The notes beneath the pieces were generated by a model, which had not been told where the DNA came from, made no database searches, and saw nothing but the letters and a program-made list of their open reading frames with translations. A stretch of DNA of 64,000 nt from Carboxylicivirga agarovorans (GTDB lineage Bacteria > Bacteroidota > Bacteroidia > Bacteroidales > Marinilabiliaceae), in NCBI RefSeq assembly GCF_050589845.1, contig NZ_JBNGPA010000002.1:62001-126000 (forward strand). The letters run 5' to 3'. Position 1 is the stretch's first letter. Each line of letters opens with the position of its first letter. Shown piece after piece: positions 46,312-55,800 of this stretch. The position numbers were made by a program, and so were the translations under genes.

Positions 46312-46694
46312 TAGGTTGATAGTTCGACAATTAACAGGTCTGCATAGAGGTGAGAGATGAGCAGTGAGAGGTGAGAAGTGAGACAACAGGGACTTAGCAC
46401 AGGCACTACAAAAGTTAGCCAGGTCAATAGGTAGAGAAATCAACAAATCAACACCTTTTTAATTAAGCTAAAAAAGTTATTTAAATACCTAAAAGGGTTA
46501 TATGTGGATGATAATTAGATTGTTTGAGGGAGGTGAATGAAGAATTTATATATTTTTTTCAGAGTGAGTGTTGTTACAAAACAACTTGTTAGTCAACTAG
46601 TATGCCCCATGCGTATAGAGGAAAGGTTTATGTCATAAAAATCTATTTGGCAAGGAATAGGTAACCAATTACTTAAACTTGCGTACCCCAAGGT
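46312..46694. other. intergenic region, 383 bp
   Basis: It contains a copy of repeat family 2 (46346-46402) and the divergent promoters of the channel and TPR-kinase genes. No coding frame is supported. Confidence 0.6.
46346..46402 (+). repeat. dispersed repeat family 2 (GTGAG), copy C
   Basis: GAGGTGAGAGATGAGCAGTG, GAGGTGAGAAGTGAGACAAC and GGGACTTAGCACA follow the order seen in copies A and B. Confidence 0.75.
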
Positions 46695-48845
46695 ATGTGG
46701 GAAACAATCACCAGATACATAGCAATTGTGCTATTGCTTCTGGTTGGTTTACAAACAAAGGGATTAAATGTTGATAGTTTAAGAAACCAATTGCATGCCA
46801 GCGATTCTGAGCATCAATCGGGGGTATACGAGCGTCTGCTTGAGCATTTCTTTTATAATCATCCGGATAGTGCAATACACTATTCATATTTGTTGTTGGC
46901 CAACTCCGAAGTTTATCAACAAGATTCAATGCAGGTTAAAGCGTTGATGAGTCTGGGTTTGTTGTATTATTTAAAAGGAGATCCGGATAAAGCCATATCC
47001 TACATTCATAAGGGTGATGCATCTGTGTCGGCTGAGGTAAGTCCCAGAAGTATACTGACATACAATTTTTACAAAGGGGCTTATAAATTATATATTTCAG
47101 AACTGGACTCTGCACTTGTCTACCTGGATCGTTCACTGAGCCTGGCTAAGCAGCTTCAAGACGTTAAATTTACAGGACGTTCATTACTGAATATTGGTAA
47201 TGTTTATTGGTTTAACGGACACTACACCCTGGCCTTAAGGTATTACCAGCAGAGTATTGAATATCTTGAAAAGGCTTCGGATGTCCGTGGCAGGTTGTAT
47301 GTGCTTTTTAATATCGCCAATATATACAGGATAAAAGAAGAAATCAGGCAGGGAATAGAATATTATAATGAAGCTTTAAAATTAGCCCTACAGGTTCAGG
47401 ATAAGATCATGCAGGGGAGCATTATGAATAATAAAGCTATCTCTTATGCCAGTTTAAATCAGAGTGACAGTGCTTTGTATTTAGTCAATAAAGCTTTGGA
47501 TATCTATACAGATATGGATATTTCAAAGCAAATAATGCAAACGCAGTGTAATAAGGCCCGGTATCTGATTGATCTGGATCAACTTGATTCAGCCACTTAT
47601 TATCTTAATTTGGTTCAACAGCATAAAGAGCTTGATCAATATCCGCGTGAGCATGTCAATTACCTGTTTGTAAAGGCAAATTTCAGCAAAGTACAGGGAA
47701 ACTATCCTTTGGCGATACACTATTTAAACAAAGCACTGGAATTAACCGGCAGATATTACCAGGATGATAATAAACTGGAGGTCCTGGAACTTTTATCCGA
47801 TGCAGAGGCTAAGATGAAGAATTGGCAGAAAGCCTATGCTTATTCCAATGCTGCATCTCAAATTCAGGATAGCATCTATAATATTAAAAAGACTGATGAA
47901 ATGGCCTTTCTGCAAAAGGCCTTTGAACTAATGAGGCAGGAAAAGGAAACAGAGCTGTTGAAAACCAGGAGCCAGTTGCTGGAAGTGGAGCTGGATAAAG
48001 AAAAGCACTCTTTGGTGAGCATGGTCGTTGTTTCTGTTTTATTGGGTCTTTTAACCCTGGTTATTTTTAACGCCATGCTGAATATCAGGCAAAAGAAAAA
48101 AGAGCTTGTTAAAAGCAATATTCAGTTAATCAATAGCAATGAGGAGCTGGTTCAGGCCAATGCCGTCAAAAACAAGTTGTTCTCGGTTTTAAGTCACGAT
48201 CTGAAATCACCCTTAAGCAGTATTGTCAGCATGACATCTTTGATGGAACTATCACCGACCATCACAGATAGTTCTGATTTGGAAATGGTGCATGCAGTTG
48301 GAGAATCATCTAACATGATGCTGTCGTTCATTGATAATACACTCTTTTGGTTTAAAAAGATGCATGGTAACCTAAAGCCTGATTATCAGCCTTTATCAAT
48401 GGAGTTTTTGATGGATGAAATTGATTACTGGTTTCAGTCATTCAGTAAGCAAAAAAACATATCACTGTTGTTTCGGGGAGAGGATATCAGTATAGTATCT
48501 GATAAGAATATATTGATGGTGTTGTTGCGCAATGTCGTTAGCAATGCCATAAAGTTTAGCAATGTGGGAGATCAGGTCACCATAAGCTGGACCAGTACTG
48601 AAGAACATGTTGTACTGAAAGTCAAAGACAACGGTATTGGCATGTCTCAGGAGCAATTGGAAGCCCTTAACAAACAGGAGGGAATCAATCAGTTTGCCAA
48701 TGGTACAAATGGTGAAACCAGCACCGGTCTGGGTTTATTCCTCTGCCAGGAGCTGTTGCATAGTATTGGCGGACAAATGCTGGTTCAGAGTAAACAGGGC
48801 GAAGGAACTGAAGTATACTGCTACCTGAAAAAGAAGGTAGGGTAG
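46695..48845 (+). CDS. TPR sensor histidine kinase (orphan)
   Basis: This 716-residue protein has a signal-like N-terminus, six or more TPRs (about 50-390), a coiled coil and a membrane helix near residue 440-460, then HisKA (LFSVLSHDLKSPLSSIVSM, H501) and HATPase_c with NVVSNAIKFS, DNGIGM and STGLGLFL boxes. It resembles the kinase at 38100 in layout but differs in sequence, so it is a second, independent orphan sensor. The AraC gene at 48874-49791 converges on it and is only 28 bp away. Confidence 0.88.
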   Translation: MWETITRYIAIVLLLLVGLQTKGLNVDSLRNQLHASDSEHQSGVYERLLEHFFYNHPDSAIHYSYLLLANSEVYQQDSMQVKALMSLGLLYYLKGDPDKAISYIHKGDASVSAEVSPRSILTYNFYKGAYKLYISELDSALVYLDRSLSLAKQLQDVKFTGRSLLNIGNVYWFNGHYTLALRYYQQSIEYLEKASDVRGRLYVLFNIANIYRIKEEIRQGIEYYNEALKLALQVQDKIMQGSIMNNKAISYASLNQSDSALYLVNKALDIYTDMDISKQIMQTQCNKARYLIDLDQLDSATYYLNLVQQHKELDQYPREHVNYLFVKANFSKVQGNYPLAIHYLNKALELTGRYYQDDNKLEVLELLSDAEAKMKNWQKAYAYSNAASQIQDSIYNIKKTDEMAFLQKAFELMRQEKETELLKTRSQLLEVELDKEKHSLVSMVVVSVLLGLLTLVIFNAMLNIRQKKKELVKSNIQLINSNEELVQANAVKNKLFSVLSHDLKSPLSSIVSMTSLMELSPTITDSSDLEMVHAVGESSNMMLSFIDNTLFWFKKMHGNLKPDYQPLSMEFLMDEIDYWFQSFSKQKNISLLFRGEDISIVSDKNILMVLLRNVVSNAIKFSNVGDQVTISWTSTEEHVVLKVKDNGIGMSQEQLEALNKQEGINQFANGTNGETSTGLGLFLCQELLHSIGGQMLVQSKQGEGTEVYCYLKKKVG

Positions 48846-48873
48846 AACCTCGGTACAGACGAGCTGGAATACT

Positions 48874-49791
48874 TTAATTGGCAGTTCGGTATTCAGCAGG
48901 GCTGATGCCTGTTTTCTTTTTAAATACTTTACTAAAGTGCTGCGGATAGTCAAATCCCAGTGAGTAGGCGATCTGGCTGACTGAATCGGAACTGTTCAGC
49001 AAGATGGTTTTGGCACGATCCACTACAAAATGATGTATGTGTTCCTGTGCATTGCGCCCTGTTTCTTTTTTTAAAAGATCACTCAGGTAGTTGGCCGATA
49101 AATTGAGTTCATTGCCACAATATTTAACGGATGGTACACCAGTTTCCAATGGCTTACCAGAATTATAATACGCCTTTAAGACCTTTTCAAAGCGACTGAC
49201 GGTATCCTTATTTAAATTTTCACGCGTAAAAAACTGCCTGTCGTAAAAGCGAGTGCAATAGTCGAGCATTAATTCAATGTTCGATATGATCAGTTTTTGA
49301 CTGTGCTTATCTATGTTGGCGCTGTATTCATGGATAATTTTATCCCTGATCTCACCTATGGTTTTCTTTTCCTGGTCTGATAAATGAAGAGCCTCATTAA
49401 CCTCATATGAGAAGAAACTGTATTCATCAATGTGTTGCCCCAGGTGAGAGCGGCGAATCAGATCAGGGTGAAAATTCAATGACCATCCACCTATGCCGTC
49501 ATTTTTATCCCATTCCTGCTCATCACCAAAGTTAACCACCTGCCCCGGAGCCATAAATATTAAAGTCCCTTCGTGATAATCATAGCTGTTTCGTCCGTAA
49601 GAGAGAGAGCCCGATTTACACATTTTAAACATGACCTGGTACAGATCAATAGAGAGTGTTCTGCCTGACAGATCCATATTTGGTACTATTTCATCGTGCT
49701 TGTAAATAGTTACAAGCGGATGTCTGGGAGCCTCAAGCCCCAGGTTTTTATGAATCTCAGTAACACTGTTAATATGGATTATATCTTTCAT
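48874..49791 (-). CDS. AraC family transcriptional regulator
   Basis: This 305-residue regulator has an N-terminal cupin-like sensing region with LIFMAPGQVVNFGD (about 80-95) and a C-terminal AraC double helix-turn-helix (about 205-303, with LSANYLSDLLKKETGRNAQEHI and SQIAYSLGFDYPQHFSKVFKKKTGISPAEYR). Two reductase genes lie upstream on the same strand beyond a repeat array. In many bacteria such regulators control adjacent short-chain reductases, so those are the best guess for targets. Confidence 0.9.
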   Translation of the reverse strand: MKDIIHINSVTEIHKNLGLEAPRHPLVTIYKHDEIVPNMDLSGRTLSIDLYQVMFKMCKSGSLSYGRNSYDYHEGTLIFMAPGQVVNFGDEQEWDKNDGIGGWSLNFHPDLIRRSHLGQHIDEYSFFSYEVNEALHLSDQEKKTIGEIRDKIIHEYSANIDKHSQKLIISNIELMLDYCTRFYDRQFFTRENLNKDTVSRFEKVLKAYYNSGKPLETGVPSVKYCGNELNLSANYLSDLLKKETGRNAQEHIHHFVVDRAKTILLNSSDSVSQIAYSLGFDYPQHFSKVFKKKTGISPAEYRTAN

Positions 49792-49854
49792 CTTATTTTA
49801 TTTAAACACTCAGTTTATTAGGTATTTAGGTCGACTCCCGATAGATATCAGTAT

Positions 49855-49932
49855 CGACAATTTATCAGTTCGACAGTTTATCAGTTCGACAGTTTATCAG
49901 TTCGACAATTCGACAATTGAACAGTTCGACAG
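49855..49932. repeat. 16-bp tandem array, module 1 (CGACAGTTTATCAGTT)
   Basis: CGAC starts at 49855, 49871, 49887, 49903, 49911 and 49927, spacing 16, 16, 16, 8, 16. The module is preceded by CTCCCGATAGATATCAG. Confidence 0.9.
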
Positions 49933-50011
49933 TTATCATTTTCTCGCCCGGCAGTTCAACTTATAAACTATTAAACTCATCAACTCTACTAACTCCGATA
50001 TCCATCGGCAT

Positions 50012-50089
50012 CAACAATTTATCAATTCGACAGTTTATCAATTCGACAGTTTATCAATTCGACAATTCGACATTTGATCAGTTCGACAA
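50012..50089. repeat. 16-bp tandem array, module 2 (CGACAGTTTATCAATT)
   Basis: Units start at 50012, 50028, 50044, 50060, 50068 and 50084: the same 16, 16, 16, 8, 16 pattern as module 1, offset by 157 bp. CTCCGATATCCATCGG precedes it. Confidence 0.9.
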
Positions 50090-50106
50090 ATAAAACACTC
50101 TACTCT

Positions 50107-50763
50107 TTAAACCAGTCTATTAATATCGACGTTTTCCAATATCTTTTTGTTCGATGGTTTAATGGATACATTAATCAGTGCCTGACCTAGTTTTGTGGTG
50201 GTTGTTACTGACTTCATTTTACGCATTAAGGGAAACAATGGTCGAAAGATAACATAGAAAGCGTTGTACCAGTTGGTTCTTGATTTAATGCCTTTTTCAG
50301 GTAAAATGGCTCCCGGACGGAATGCATAAGCATCTTTAAAGCCCATATTCAGTATCATGTTCTCTGTTTTACCCTTTACGCGTGCCCACATAACCCTGCC
50401 TTTTTCTGAGCTATCGGTACCGGTGCCTGATACATAGCTGAAGACCATCGATGGATTCAATGCATATAAAGTATCAGCCAGTTCTTTGGTCATCGTATAG
50501 GTAATACCGGTATATTGCTCTTCATTCAGGCCAAGAGCCGAAATACCCATGCAATGGAAGCAGGCATCGTAATCGGCCAATTGCTCTTTGATGGCTGTAA
50601 AATCCCTGAAATCTTTGTGAATAAGCTCTTTCAGTTTGGGATGATCCATGCCAATGGAGTTGCGGTTTATGACTAATACTTCACTTACCTCTTGGTTATC
50701 AAGGCATTCGAGTAAGGCGCCCTTACCAACCATTCCTGTTGAACCTGTTATAATTACTTTCAT
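50107..50763 (-). CDS. NAD(P)H-binding epimerase-like protein
   Basis: This 218-residue protein has an N-terminal Rossmann motif ITGSTGMVGKG (residues 5-15) and YDACFHCMGIS, typical of atypical short-chain dehydrogenases (HTATIP2/NmrA-like, NAD-dependent epimerase superfamily). The YxxxK catalytic pair is not evident, so it may sense or bind cofactor. Upstream on the same strand, 83 bp away, is a classical SDR gene, so the two may form an operon. Confidence 0.82.
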   Translation of the reverse strand: MKVIITGSTGMVGKGALLECLDNQEVSEVLVINRNSIGMDHPKLKELIHKDFRDFTAIKEQLADYDACFHCMGISALGLNEEQYTGITYTMTKELADTLYALNPSMVFSYVSGTGTDSSEKGRVMWARVKGKTENMILNMGFKDAYAFRPGAILPEKGIKSRTNWYNAFYVIFRPLFPLMRKMKSVTTTTKLGQALINVSIKPSNKKILENVDINRLV

Positions 50764-50846
50764 GATGTTAGTTTATGCATTGGATTAAAGACAAATGATA
50801 ATAGACTTAAAATTTATTTAAGATCTTCGGTGTCCGCTACCGTGTA

Positions 50847-51677
50847 TTATTTTGCCAGTTTTCTGATCTGCGTCATAGCAAAGTTATCAAAAGCTTTGTC
50901 GCTTAGCCACCTGCGGGCAAATAAAATAGGTTTTGCCATTTTACCTGCAGCATAACGCGTTTTAGGGTTTTTAGCGCTTATGGCTTTAGAAATGGTTTTA
51001 GCGATAATATCGGGTGAGGTTGATGGTGAACCATCGTATGCGCCTTTGTTAGCCTCAATGATAGCATGAGCAATTTTTTCATAGGCACCACCTTTTGAGC
51101 GGTCGAGCATGGGTTGATTCATAACATCGCCAAATTCTGTTTGTATAGCTCCTGGCTCAATTATAGATACCTTGATTCCAAAATCTTTCGTTTCTAAACG
51201 CAAACAATCGCTCCAGCCTTCAAGAGCGTGCTTAGTGGCATGGTACCAGGCTCCTAAGGGGAAGTAGATTTTACCGCCGATGGATGTAATATTGATAATA
51301 TGGCCCGATTGCTGCTTACGCATATATGGCAATACTAACTGCGTTAACTCGGCTAAACCAAAAATATTAACATCAAACTGACGGCGGGCATCTTGCATGC
51401 TAACATCTTCAACAGCTCCATATACCGAGTAGCCTGCATTATTGACCAACACATCAATACGGCCGTTTTCTACCATAATACGTTCAAGTCCTGCTTTGAT
51501 TTCATCAGAGTTGGTTACATCCATTTTAATGGCATGACCGCCTGATTCTTCCAGATCCTGCATATTCTCAACACGACGGGCAGCTCCATAAACAATATGG
51601 CCTTCCCCAATTAAATGTTTGGCAGTTGCTTTACCTATTCCCGCTGATGCGCCGGTAACCAATATTACTTTTTTCAT
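50847..51677 (-). CDS. short-chain dehydrogenase/reductase
   Basis: This 276-residue classical SDR has the cofactor motif TGASAGIG (8-15), NNAGYS near 85, the catalytic Ser in NITSIGG and YHATK (Tyr and Lys) near residue 150, followed by PGAIQTEF. The Arg residues after the first strand (AARRVE) favour NADPH. The substrate is unknown. Gene order suggests an operon with the epimerase-like gene, with the AraC regulator further downstream. Confidence 0.92.
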   Translation of the reverse strand: MKKVILVTGASAGIGKATAKHLIGEGHIVYGAARRVENMQDLEESGGHAIKMDVTNSDEIKAGLERIMVENGRIDVLVNNAGYSVYGAVEDVSMQDARRQFDVNIFGLAELTQLVLPYMRKQQSGHIINITSIGGKIYFPLGAWYHATKHALEGWSDCLRLETKDFGIKVSIIEPGAIQTEFGDVMNQPMLDRSKGGAYEKIAHAIIEANKGAYDGSPSTSPDIIAKTISKAISAKNPKTRYAAGKMAKPILFARRWLSDKAFDNFAMTQIRKLAK

Positions 51678-51864
51678 TACCTTAATAGTTTATTGTACAA
51701 TGCAAAAGTAGGAGGTACAGCACAAGCCAATGTATACTTATTACAGCTTGTTGTATATCTATTACTGATACCGGATTTTTTCTATATGTTTGACTTATTC
51801 AAGGATGTCAGCTATACGTACACCATACAAATGAGAGATGAGATCTTTCATAACTATGTAATTT

Positions 51865-52758
51865 TTAATTACAGCTGCTGTTCAGTACCTGGTAATCGGA
51901 TAATATGGCTGTTGGAATGTTTTGACCGGGCAGAATTTGAATGCACTTTAAATCAGGATTTCTGTCTGCTCTCAGGTCAATAAGTTTTGTGTTAGGACTA
52001 AGGTCGAGGTTATTCAGTTGGTTACTTGATATATACAAATGGCTTAACTGACCATTATATGCCAGGTTGATGTCGTTGAGCCTATTGTCTGAAATTAACA
52101 AGGTTTCCAGTAAATTATTTGAATTTAAGTTGATGCTGCCCAATTGGTTACTGGTCAGTAATATGTTCTTTAGCTTTATGGCTTCGCTCAAATCGCATGT
52201 TGTCAACAGGTTATTGCTGGCATGCAACACTTCTATTGCGGTATTGCTTATAATAAGATGTTCAATGTCATTAAAAGAAACATTAAGCTTTTTTAGTTTG
52301 CCGGCATTGGCCAGACCGGTAATAGTGCTTAGTTGATTGGACTGAATATCTATTTCCAGTAATTCGGTGTTCTTGCTAAGATCGATATGGTTTAGGTAAT
52401 TGGCATAGAGGTATAGCGTATCCAGCCTCGTGTTAAAGCTTAGATCAATTGAGTCTATCTCATGCCGGGCAGCTGATAAGTAGGTGATGTTAATAAAGCT
52501 TTCGATGCCGCTTAAATCAGTAATCACTCCATAAGACGCATCTTTATTCAGGTCAAGGCGAACAACCTGTTCGGCATCTGTACGAAGTATTTTTTGGTTG
52601 ATCATACCATCGGAATCAATACCCTGTTCAATTAAGATGCTTTCAAATTCACTATCGGGTATCTCAATAAACGTGTTGCTTTGTATGCTATTATCGTTTT
52701 CAGAGCAAGCAGCTAAAAATAGCAAGCATGACACAAGATAGGTTAAGCTTGAATTCAT
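51865..52758 (-). CDS. leucine-rich repeat lipoprotein
   Basis: This 297-residue lipoprotein has lipobox FLAAC followed by SENDNS, consistent with outer-membrane or surface localisation. A short helical cap (IPDSEFESILIEQGID) precedes about eight 21-22-residue leucine-rich repeats of the SDS22/internalin-like type (LDTLYLYANYLNHIDLSKNTELLEIDI and similar). It ends LKCIQIL and a short capping segment with two Cys. Such proteins bind other proteins or glycans. It is divergent from the two-component system at 52985. Confidence 0.85.
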   Translation of the reverse strand: MNSSLTYLVSCLLFLAACSENDNSIQSNTFIEIPDSEFESILIEQGIDSDGMINQKILRTDAEQVVRLDLNKDASYGVITDLSGIESFINITYLSAARHEIDSIDLSFNTRLDTLYLYANYLNHIDLSKNTELLEIDIQSNQLSTITGLANAGKLKKLNVSFNDIEHLIISNTAIEVLHASNNLLTTCDLSEAIKLKNILLTSNQLGSINLNSNNLLETLLISDNRLNDINLAYNGQLSHLYISSNQLNNLDLSPNTKLIDLRADRNPDLKCIQILPGQNIPTAILSDYQVLNSSCN

Positions 52759-52984
52759 AAGATTAAAGGTTGGTTAATAGTTTTAAAACAACTAAGACGC
52801 TCTTGAAGGGAGATTGTTCAATTGGCAGAGCTTGTTTTGTGGGTAGTGTTTTTGAGAGGTTAAATATTGACCCCTTATAGTCTTTAACCTCCTGAATAAT
52901 TTATTTAACTGAAAGTGTTCAATGTCAGGTCGCTATTTAATTAGCAATTTATAATGCGATAAGCAATATTCATTTTATTTTTAC

Positions 52985-54763
52985 ATGTATCATTTTCACC
53001 CCATATTGATGGATATGTTTAAAATAAAGTCTGCTTTCATTGTTCTTTTTAGCTTGTTAATAACTTTCCTGCTTATTATTCTGCTTGCATTCTTTGGCTT
53101 ATTTAATAACAGGATCGAATTCGCAAGGAGTCAGATCGGCAAGTTTCATTCAATTCAAATAAGCGATCAGGTGCAGGAGCGCAATGAAGATCTGACTTTT
53201 AATTGCCTGAACTACATATTAACGGGAGATACGACCTGGTACATGGCTTACCAGGAGGTAAGTGACTTATCAACCTACCGCTTTCCTGTTAAACAAAGGG
53301 GTTTTGAGTTGTTAAAAGACAGTTTAAGTAGTTTGGGTTTTGGTAATAAAGAGTACCAGGTACTTGAGGAAGCCATTGGGCTGGCATCCGAGTTAAACAG
53401 CATGGAATCCTCAGCAATGAACTTAATTAATGGGGATAATGAGTTAAGCGATGCTGAGCGACGATCGCTGGCCTTGGACATAGTAAGCGGAGAACAATAC
53501 TTATCGACCAAACGTGAGTTGATTCGAATTATCAAGAACTTCGAGCGTGTTATCGAAGAACAAACCAATGAGAAATGGCAGAGCAATATAGCAGAAGGCT
53601 CTCGCTTATATCGCCTGGTATTATGGTTTCTAATTAGTGTAATACTGTTTGCCTTAGTGGCTTTTTACCTGATATGGCGCAGAGTAAAGCATGAAGAGAA
53701 ACAAGATGTTCTTTTTAAACAAGGTGTTGAAAAGCTGAAACTGACGTCGGAGAAACTGCTGAAAAGTGAAGAACGTTTCACTCTTGCTGTAAAAGGAGCA
53801 GAAGCTATTATCTGGGATTACAATGTGAAAGAAGAAACGCTTGTGTGGTCGCCGCGGGGAGTTAAGTTATTTGGCTTTTCCCAGGATGAAATTAAGCCAT
53901 CGATCGATTTTGTGTATTCGCGTATTCATCATGATGACCTGGAGTCTTATAAGGCGCATGTGACAGAACACATTGAAAAAGATACCCCGTTAAACATTGA
54001 TATCAGGTTGTATGAAAAGAACAATTCATTAAAATGGTATCGGTGCCGGGCATCCTCGTCAAAAGACGAACAAGGTAGGTCCATTCGCATTGTAGGAATT
54101 TTTACCGATATAACCGAAAGTGTTAAGAGGGAAGAGCAGCATATGAATGCGATTCTGGAAACGGAGGACAGGGAAAGAAGTCGGATTGCACGAGATATTC
54201 ATGATAGTTTGCAGCAAACCATGTCAACGTCATTACTTAATTTCGAGAAAGTACGCACATCCATTTCCATAGAAGACAGAGTGTTGGCCGACAAGTATCA
54301 GACCGGCTACAATTACCTTAAAAAGGCCATTACAGAAAGCAGAACACTGGCACATAACCTGATGCCTAAGGTTGTTGATCAAAATGGAGTGGCACCGGCA
54401 ATAGATGCATTGGTCAAAGCATTGGAAGGATCAACGCCAATAACTATAAATTACTACCACAATATGGCTGATTACCGGATGCAGCTGGCATATGAAATGA
54501 CAATTTACCGCATCGTTCAGGAAGCTGTTAATAATGTTGTAAAATATTCAGAGGCTAAAGAATGTACGATCCAGCTCCTTAAAAGAGATGATTTGGTGAC
54601 TCTGACCATAGAAGACGATGGGCTTGGCTTTGAAATCGAACATACGATTGATACCTTTGGGTTAAATAGCATGCGAACACGTGCTGAAGCCATAGGTGCA
54701 TATTTTGAAATTGAATCTTCTCCTGGCCGGGGAACACAGTTATTATTAGAACTAACGATTTAA
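52985..54763 (+). CDS. PAS sensor histidine kinase, NarX/DegS (HisKA_3) type
   Basis: This 592-residue kinase has a first membrane helix (about 15-40), a helical periplasmic sensor region to about 205, a second helix (210-230), a PAS/PAC domain (about 260-385) and a HisKA_3 dimerisation domain with H406 in ERSRIARDIHDSLQQTM, then HATPase_c (NNVVKYSEA, DDGLGF). The longest start is 52985, but a TATTTTTA -7-like box at 52976-52983 suggests translation from 53009 or 53015. The response regulator gene starts 2 bp after its stop, so they form a cognate pair. Confidence 0.92.
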   Translation: MYHFHPILMDMFKIKSAFIVLFSLLITFLLIILLAFFGLFNNRIEFARSQIGKFHSIQISDQVQERNEDLTFNCLNYILTGDTTWYMAYQEVSDLSTYRFPVKQRGFELLKDSLSSLGFGNKEYQVLEEAIGLASELNSMESSAMNLINGDNELSDAERRSLALDIVSGEQYLSTKRELIRIIKNFERVIEEQTNEKWQSNIAEGSRLYRLVLWFLISVILFALVAFYLIWRRVKHEEKQDVLFKQGVEKLKLTSEKLLKSEERFTLAVKGAEAIIWDYNVKEETLVWSPRGVKLFGFSQDEIKPSIDFVYSRIHHDDLESYKAHVTEHIEKDTPLNIDIRLYEKNNSLKWYRCRASSSKDEQGRSIRIVGIFTDITESVKREEQHMNAILETEDRERSRIARDIHDSLQQTMSTSLLNFEKVRTSISIEDRVLADKYQTGYNYLKKAITESRTLAHNLMPKVVDQNGVAPAIDALVKALEGSTPITINYYHNMADYRMQLAYEMTIYRIVQEAVNNVVKYSEAKECTIQLLKRDDLVTLTIEDDGLGFEIEHTIDTFGLNSMRTRAEAIGAYFEIESSPGRGTQLLLELTI

Positions 54764-54765
54764 GA

Positions 54766-55419
54766 ATGGGAGCAATTAAAATATTACTGGCCGATGATCA
54801 TAGCATGATTCGTCAGGGCTTAAAAGCATTTCTCGATAAGGATAAATTTAAAGTAGTGGCTGAAGCCAAAAATGGGAAAGAAGCACTGGAACTAATAGAG
54901 GAAAATGAGATTGACGTTCTGGTGACTGATATCATGATGCCAGAAATGGATGGTGTTGAGTTGTGCAAACATGTCATTGAGACCCATCCTCATATTCATA
55001 TTCTGGCACTGACCATGATGAATGAAAACTACAATATCAAGAAAATGTTGGGTGCCGGTGCCAAAGGCTATATTTTAAAGGATTGCACCCAGGATGAATT
55101 AAGAACAGCTATTGAAACTGTAAACCAGGGTAAAAACTACTATAGTCAGGAGGTTACTGATATAATTATGGAAGGCTTGACCGCTCAGCCTGCACCTAAG
55201 CAACGTTTGGTCAACGAAATACCACTGACCAAACGTGAAACGGAAATACTGCATTTGATTTGCAAAGAAAAAACAAACGTTGAAATTGCTGATGAACTGT
55301 TTATATCCAACAGAACCGTTGAAGCCCACAAGCGTAATTTACTTGATAAAACAGGTTGTAAAAACATAGCAGGACTTGTTTTATATGCTGTTGAGCGCAA
55401 ATTATTCGATGATTTATAG
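54766..55419 (+). CDS. NarL/LuxR-type response regulator
   Basis: This 217-residue protein has a receiver domain (about 5-120) with the acidic pocket D10-D11, phospho-acceptor D55 in VTDIMMPEMDG and K in GYILKD, then a LuxR-type helix-turn-helix (LTKRETEILHLICKEKTNVEIADELFIS and NRTVEAHKRNLLDKTG). It is almost certainly phosphorylated by the kinase 2 bp upstream. A palindrome shared by five promoters begins only 15 bp after its stop codon, so this regulator is the leading candidate to control them (inference). No terminator separates it from that promoter. Confidence 0.94.
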   Translation: MGAIKILLADDHSMIRQGLKAFLDKDKFKVVAEAKNGKEALELIEENEIDVLVTDIMMPEMDGVELCKHVIETHPHIHILALTMMNENYNIKKMLGAGAKGYILKDCTQDELRTAIETVNQGKNYYSQEVTDIIMEGLTAQPAPKQRLVNEIPLTKRETEILHLICKEKTNVEIADELFISNRTVEAHKRNLLDKTGCKNIAGLVLYAVERKLFDDL

Positions 55420-55433
55420 AAGCCTGCCTCAAC

Positions 55434-55512
55434 TAGGTGTTACACGTATTTTTATACCTTAAGTGCTGCCCTCATATGTAGCTGCGACGGACCCTGCATC
55501 TTTGTAATGTAA
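55434..55512 (+). promoter_or_regulatory. composite promoter/operator 1 (small lipoprotein A)
   Basis: Palindrome TAGGTGTTACACGTA (55434-55448), CCCTCAT box (55469), -7 box CATCTTTG ending at 55504, then TAATGTAAGTTTT. The distances of 35 and 70 bp from the first palindrome base are identical in four other promoters. Confidence 0.85.
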
Positions 55513-55542
55513 GTTTTAGTTATTCAATTAAAAATTAGAAAG

Positions 55543-55704
55543 ATGAAAAAGTTAAGATTTTTATTCGCAGCGATGGCCATAGTAGCCAGTATGAGTTTGG
55601 TATCGTGTAGTAACGATGATGATCCACAACCCGAACAGCCGGTTCAACCTTTACCGCCTGAGCATGTTGAGCAGCCTTTACCACCTAATATTGAACCTCA
55701 TTAA
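55543..55704 (+). CDS. small proline-rich lipoprotein A
   Basis: This 53-residue protein, read by eye, is MKKLRFLFAAMAIVASMSL followed by the lipobox VSC, then SNDDDPQPEQPVQPLPP and a short tail ending NIEPH. The mature part, about 32 residues, is one acidic stretch plus a Pro/Gln/Glu-rich tail. SNDDD directly after the cysteine resembles acidic signals that send Bacteroidota lipoproteins to the surface. It is nearly identical to copy B 400 bp downstream and close to copy C at 61451. A weak hairpin (55750-55771) follows. The family is not one I recognise. Confidence 0.85.
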   Translation: MKKLRFLFAAMAIVASMSLVSCSNDDDPQPEQPVQPLPPEHVEQPLPPNIEPH

Positions 55705-55800
55705 ATTACATCATTCTGATATTTATGGATAATATCTGAGTTTACACTTCCCTTCATCAATTGATGAGGGGATTTGTGTTCATACCTGCATACAGGCATC

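Larger units (their letters stand above)
49792..50106. other. repeat-filled intergenic region, 315 bp
   Basis: It consists mostly of two copies of a 16-bp array module (see the two repeat entries) and lacks any coding frame or clear promoter. Confidence 0.75.

Noticed and set aside
46312..46446. N-terminal extension of the cyclic-nucleotide-gated channel
   Set aside because: The added 45 residues translate repeat family 2. The ATG at 46311 is better placed.
49855..50089. CRISPR array or coding repeat
   Set aside because: Units of 16 and 8 bp without spacers, with stop codons in all frames.
52797..52870. Possible tRNA-like stretch (TTCAATTGGCAGAGC)
   Set aside because: The acceptor and anticodon stems do not pair; the resemblance is limited to the D-arm-like part.
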